NCBI GenBank assembly: GCA_964427955.1
Contig: CAYRWY010000324.1
Span: 1 to 6,955, forward strand
Direction: 5' to 3'
DNA from: JACRBK01 sp964427955
Lineage (GTDB): Bacteria > Chloroflexota > Anaerolineae > Aggregatilineales > Aggregatilineaceae
DNA: 6,955 nucleotides
The notes under the pieces are model-generated. The model had not been told where the DNA came from. It saw only the letters and a program-made list of their open reading frames with translations, and did no database searches. A program made the position numbers and the translations under genes. How positions within the stretch are numbered: position 1 is the stretch's first letter; every line of letters starts with the position of its first letter. Positions 5,285 through 6,955 of the stretch are shown here, one piece after another.

Positions 5285-5321
5285 AAAAAGACCTCTGGCG
5301 ACTGCCGTCAGAGGTCTTTTT
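5285..5321. terminator. Strong bidirectional intrinsic terminator
   Basis: AAAAAGACCTCTG (5285-5297) is the exact reverse complement of CAGAGGTCTTTTT (5309-5321). A G-U pair and two G-C pairs extend the stem and leave a 5-base loop (5301-5305). The stem ends in a T-run on the plus strand and in an A-run that becomes a U-run on the minus strand, so it can stop transcription from both sides. It sits between the convergent 86-residue gene (stop at 5249) and the binding-protein gene (stop at 5338), exactly where a shared terminator is expected. Confidence 0.92.
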
Positions 5322-5337
5322 GTTGGCGTGCGTTGGC

Positions 5338-6955
5338 CTAAAACCCCGCGTCGGGGCTGGCCGGTGCCCAGAACGGGAGCGCCAGCGGCGTGCCCGTCCC
5401 GAAGCGTTCCGCCCAGAGGCGCTGGTAGGTGCCATCGCGCGCCATGTCTTGCAGCGTGAAGTTGATCAGATCGCGGAAGTCAGCATCGTTGCGCGGCCCG
5501 GCGAGCGTGATCGGCATGTCGTCGCCGTAGGGCACGTTGTCGATGATCTTGACCTGAGTCCCTTCCGGCGAGTCCTTTTGCAGGGCCATCAGCCGCAGGC
5601 TGTCGCCGTAGATCGCATCGACGTTATTTTCGGTGACCATCGTGTAGATCGCGTCCGACTCGCGCTGGATGGCGAACGGCTCGCGGATGTTCTGCGCGAC
5701 GCCGAAATGGTTGGCGAATTTTTTGATGTTGTCGGCATCCAGCCCGTCGTCGGCGAAGTAGGCGATGATCCAGTCGGTGCCCAGCATATCCGAGAAGCTG
5801 GTCAGCTTGGAATTGGCCGGGAACATCAGCCGGTCGCCGTGCTTGAGATAGGGCAGCGAATATTCGACACGATCCGCGCCATCCCAGCGTGGGCTGACGC
5901 CGACCGCTAGGTCGGCCTGACCGCTGACTACCATGTCCACCGGGTTGAGCGCCGATCCCGGCACGTACTGGACGGTGACGCCCCAGCGCCGCGCCATTTC
6001 TTCGACCAGCGCCTGGTTCAGCCCGTTCATGAAGCGCACCGCGGCGGGCGCGTCCGTCTCGGTGGTGATCGCCCCGGCCACGCGGATCGGTTGGCCGCTC
6101 TGGATGCGTTCCAGGATGGGGTTAGCCGGGTAGGGGATGTCGGTGGGGAAGTCGCCCAACACCCGCGCATCGTCGTACAGCAGGTCGTAGACCGGCACGA
6201 GCGTCGAAAAGTCGATGCTCTCGTCCGGGAACCACGTCTTGAACATTTCGTCCAGGCGTCCGCTGGCCTTCAACCGCTGCAAGGAGCGGTTGAGCAGGTT
6301 CAGCAGGTTGGCGTCCCAGCGCCGCACCGCGATCCCGTAATCCTCTTCCAGCACCGGCGTGTCGATCAGGCGCATCTGCTGGCGTCCCGCGCCGCGCAGG
6401 CTGTGGAGTTCGCCCAACGTCGCCTGGACTTCGCCGTTGGCCAGCGCATCCAGCGCCGCGCTCTCGCTTAGATAGGTGCGGATGTCGAACTGGAGGCCAT
6501 TTTGCGTTTCCCAGTGGTGCAGGGCGCGCTCGCTGCGGCTCCCGATCTCGACTCCGACCGGCAGCCCGGCCAAATCGTTCAGCGTCGTGTACGGCGCGTC
6601 GGTCTTGACGACCATCTGCTCGTAGTTGACGTAGTAGGGCGAGGTGAAATCGAAGGTCTGGTCGCGGTCGCGGGTATGCACTTGCTGGCCGATCAGCAGA
6701 TCGACCTGTCCGCTGAGCAGCATATCGTCCGCGTTGTGGCGCGTGACCTGCACGTAGTCGATGTCGATCCCCAGCTCGATCCCGATGGCGTTCAGAATGT
6801 CGGCCTCGTAGCCGTCCACTTCGCCCTGTTCGTTCAGCCAGGTGAACGGCGCGGCATTGAACAGCGCTCCGACGCGCAGCAGGCCCTCCGACTGAGCCGT
6901 CATGAGGCCCGATTGGGCGGGCGGCTGGAAGGGCGTGGCCGACGGGACGGGCAGC
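5338..6955 (-). CDS. Tandem-domain family-3 solute-binding protein, 5' end outside the window
   Basis: Two consecutive SBP_bac_3-type domains (amino-acid-binding, ABC-transporter periplasmic/lipoprotein type) are visible. Numbering from the Met at 6903, domain 1 spans about 8-227: LLRVGALFNAAPFTWLNEQG, VDGYEADILNAI, TRDRDQTFDFTSPYY, DLAGLPVGVEIGS and a closing LDEMFKTWF. Domain 2 spans about 272-502: PIRVAGAI, ADRVEYSLPYL, NVDAIYGDSLRLMALQ and MARDGTYQRLWAERFG. Single-domain members are about 250 residues, so this is a duplication-type architecture. The frame is open to the window edge with a Pro/Ser/Thr-rich linker (LPVPSATPFQPPAQSG) and no ribosome binding site at 6903, so the true start and an expected export or lipoprotein signal lie beyond 6955. 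Domain 2 lacks the usual GF[DE]xD motif and hinge pattern. The ligand is unknown; it could also be a sensor-type binding protein, and no ABC permease is in the window. Ends at TAG 5338, 17 bases from the shared terminator. Confidence 0.88.
   Translation of the reverse strand, partial: LPVPSATPFQPPAQSGLMTAQSEGLLRVGALFNAAPFTWLNEQGEVDGYEADILNAIGIELGIDIDYVQVTRHNADDMLLSGQVDLLIGQQVHTRDRDQTFDFTSPYYVNYEQMVVKTDAPYTTLNDLAGLPVGVEIGSRSERALHHWETQNGLQFDIRTYLSESAALDALANGEVQATLGELHSLRGAGRQQMRLIDTPVLEEDYGIAVRRWDANLLNLLNRSLQRLKASGRLDEMFKTWFPDESIDFSTLVPVYDLLYDDARVLGDFPTDIPYPANPILERIQSGQPIRVAGAITTETDAPAAVRFMNGLNQALVEEMARRWGVTVQYVPGSALNPVDMVVSGQADLAVGVSPRWDGADRVEYSLPYLKHGDRLMFPANSKLTSFSDMLGTDWIIAYFADDGLDADNIKKFANHFGVAQNIREPFAIQRESDAIYTMVTENNVDAIYGDSLRLMALQKDSPEGTQVKIIDNVPYGDDMPITLAGPRNDADFRDLINFTLQDMARDGTYQRLWAERFGTGTPLALPFWAPASPDAGF

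Noticed and set aside
6901..6955. ATG at 6903 as the true start of the binding protein
   Set aside because: No RBS precedes it, the frame remains open to the edge through a linker-like Pro/Ser/Thr-rich stretch, and an exported protein would need a signal sequence upstream.
1..6955. CRISPR array, tRNA, rRNA or insertion sequence
   Set aside because: No regularly spaced direct repeats, cloverleaf pattern, rRNA-like stretch or transposase coding sequence was seen on either strand.

Overview
The window looks like chromosomal DNA of a high-GC bacterium, most plausibly a member of the Chloroflexota (Anaerolineae-like). This is an inference from three things: the CCTCACCCC/GAGAGGGG-type dispersed repeats placed right after genes, strong G/C preference at third codon positions, and a solute-binding protein that follows a Pro/Ser/Thr-rich linker. 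No rRNA, tRNA, CRISPR array, transposase or phage gene is visible.

Layout. Bases 1-221 hold a near-perfect hairpin repeat and, on the minus strand, a 44-codon protein-like open stretch that may be the tail of a broken gene. A small three-helix membrane protein of unknown function (222-578, +) follows. A minus-strand block runs from 3533 down to 706: an EamA/DMT transporter, a 186-base gap, then a tight VOC-fold protein / alpha-beta hydrolase / Rid-family trio (gaps of 31 and 1 bases). The block ends in a repeat hairpin that abuts the Rid stop codon. Divergent from the transporter is a WYL-domain transcription regulator (3792-4754, +). The 258-base gap between them carries a good sigma70-type promoter for the transporter (TTGACA-18-TATGCT), a possible start signal for the regulator, and AACC repeats between the two. 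Next comes an AT-rich promoter region driving an 86-residue orphan protein (4989-5249, +). A strong bidirectional terminator separates it from a convergent gene that runs off the right edge (5338-6955, -) and encodes a protein with two tandem family-3 solute-binding domains.

How the genes may work together. The transporter, VOC protein, hydrolase and Rid protein read as a small-molecule export/import plus metabolism or detoxification set, with the WYL protein as the obvious candidate regulator. The substrate cannot be told from sequence. Two of these enzymes carry substitutions at residues that define their best-known family members: the Rid protein lacks the catalytic arginine, and the VOC protein lacks three of the four usual metal-ligand positions. 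The names RidA and glyoxalase should therefore not be taken as functions. The orphan small protein and the tandem-domain binding protein are separate transcription units.

No clearly new multi-gene system is visible. The items most worth a second look are the tandem binding protein with an atypical second domain, the residue losses in the Rid and VOC proteins, the orphan 86-residue gene with its own promoter and terminator, and the repeats sitting exactly at gene 3' ends.
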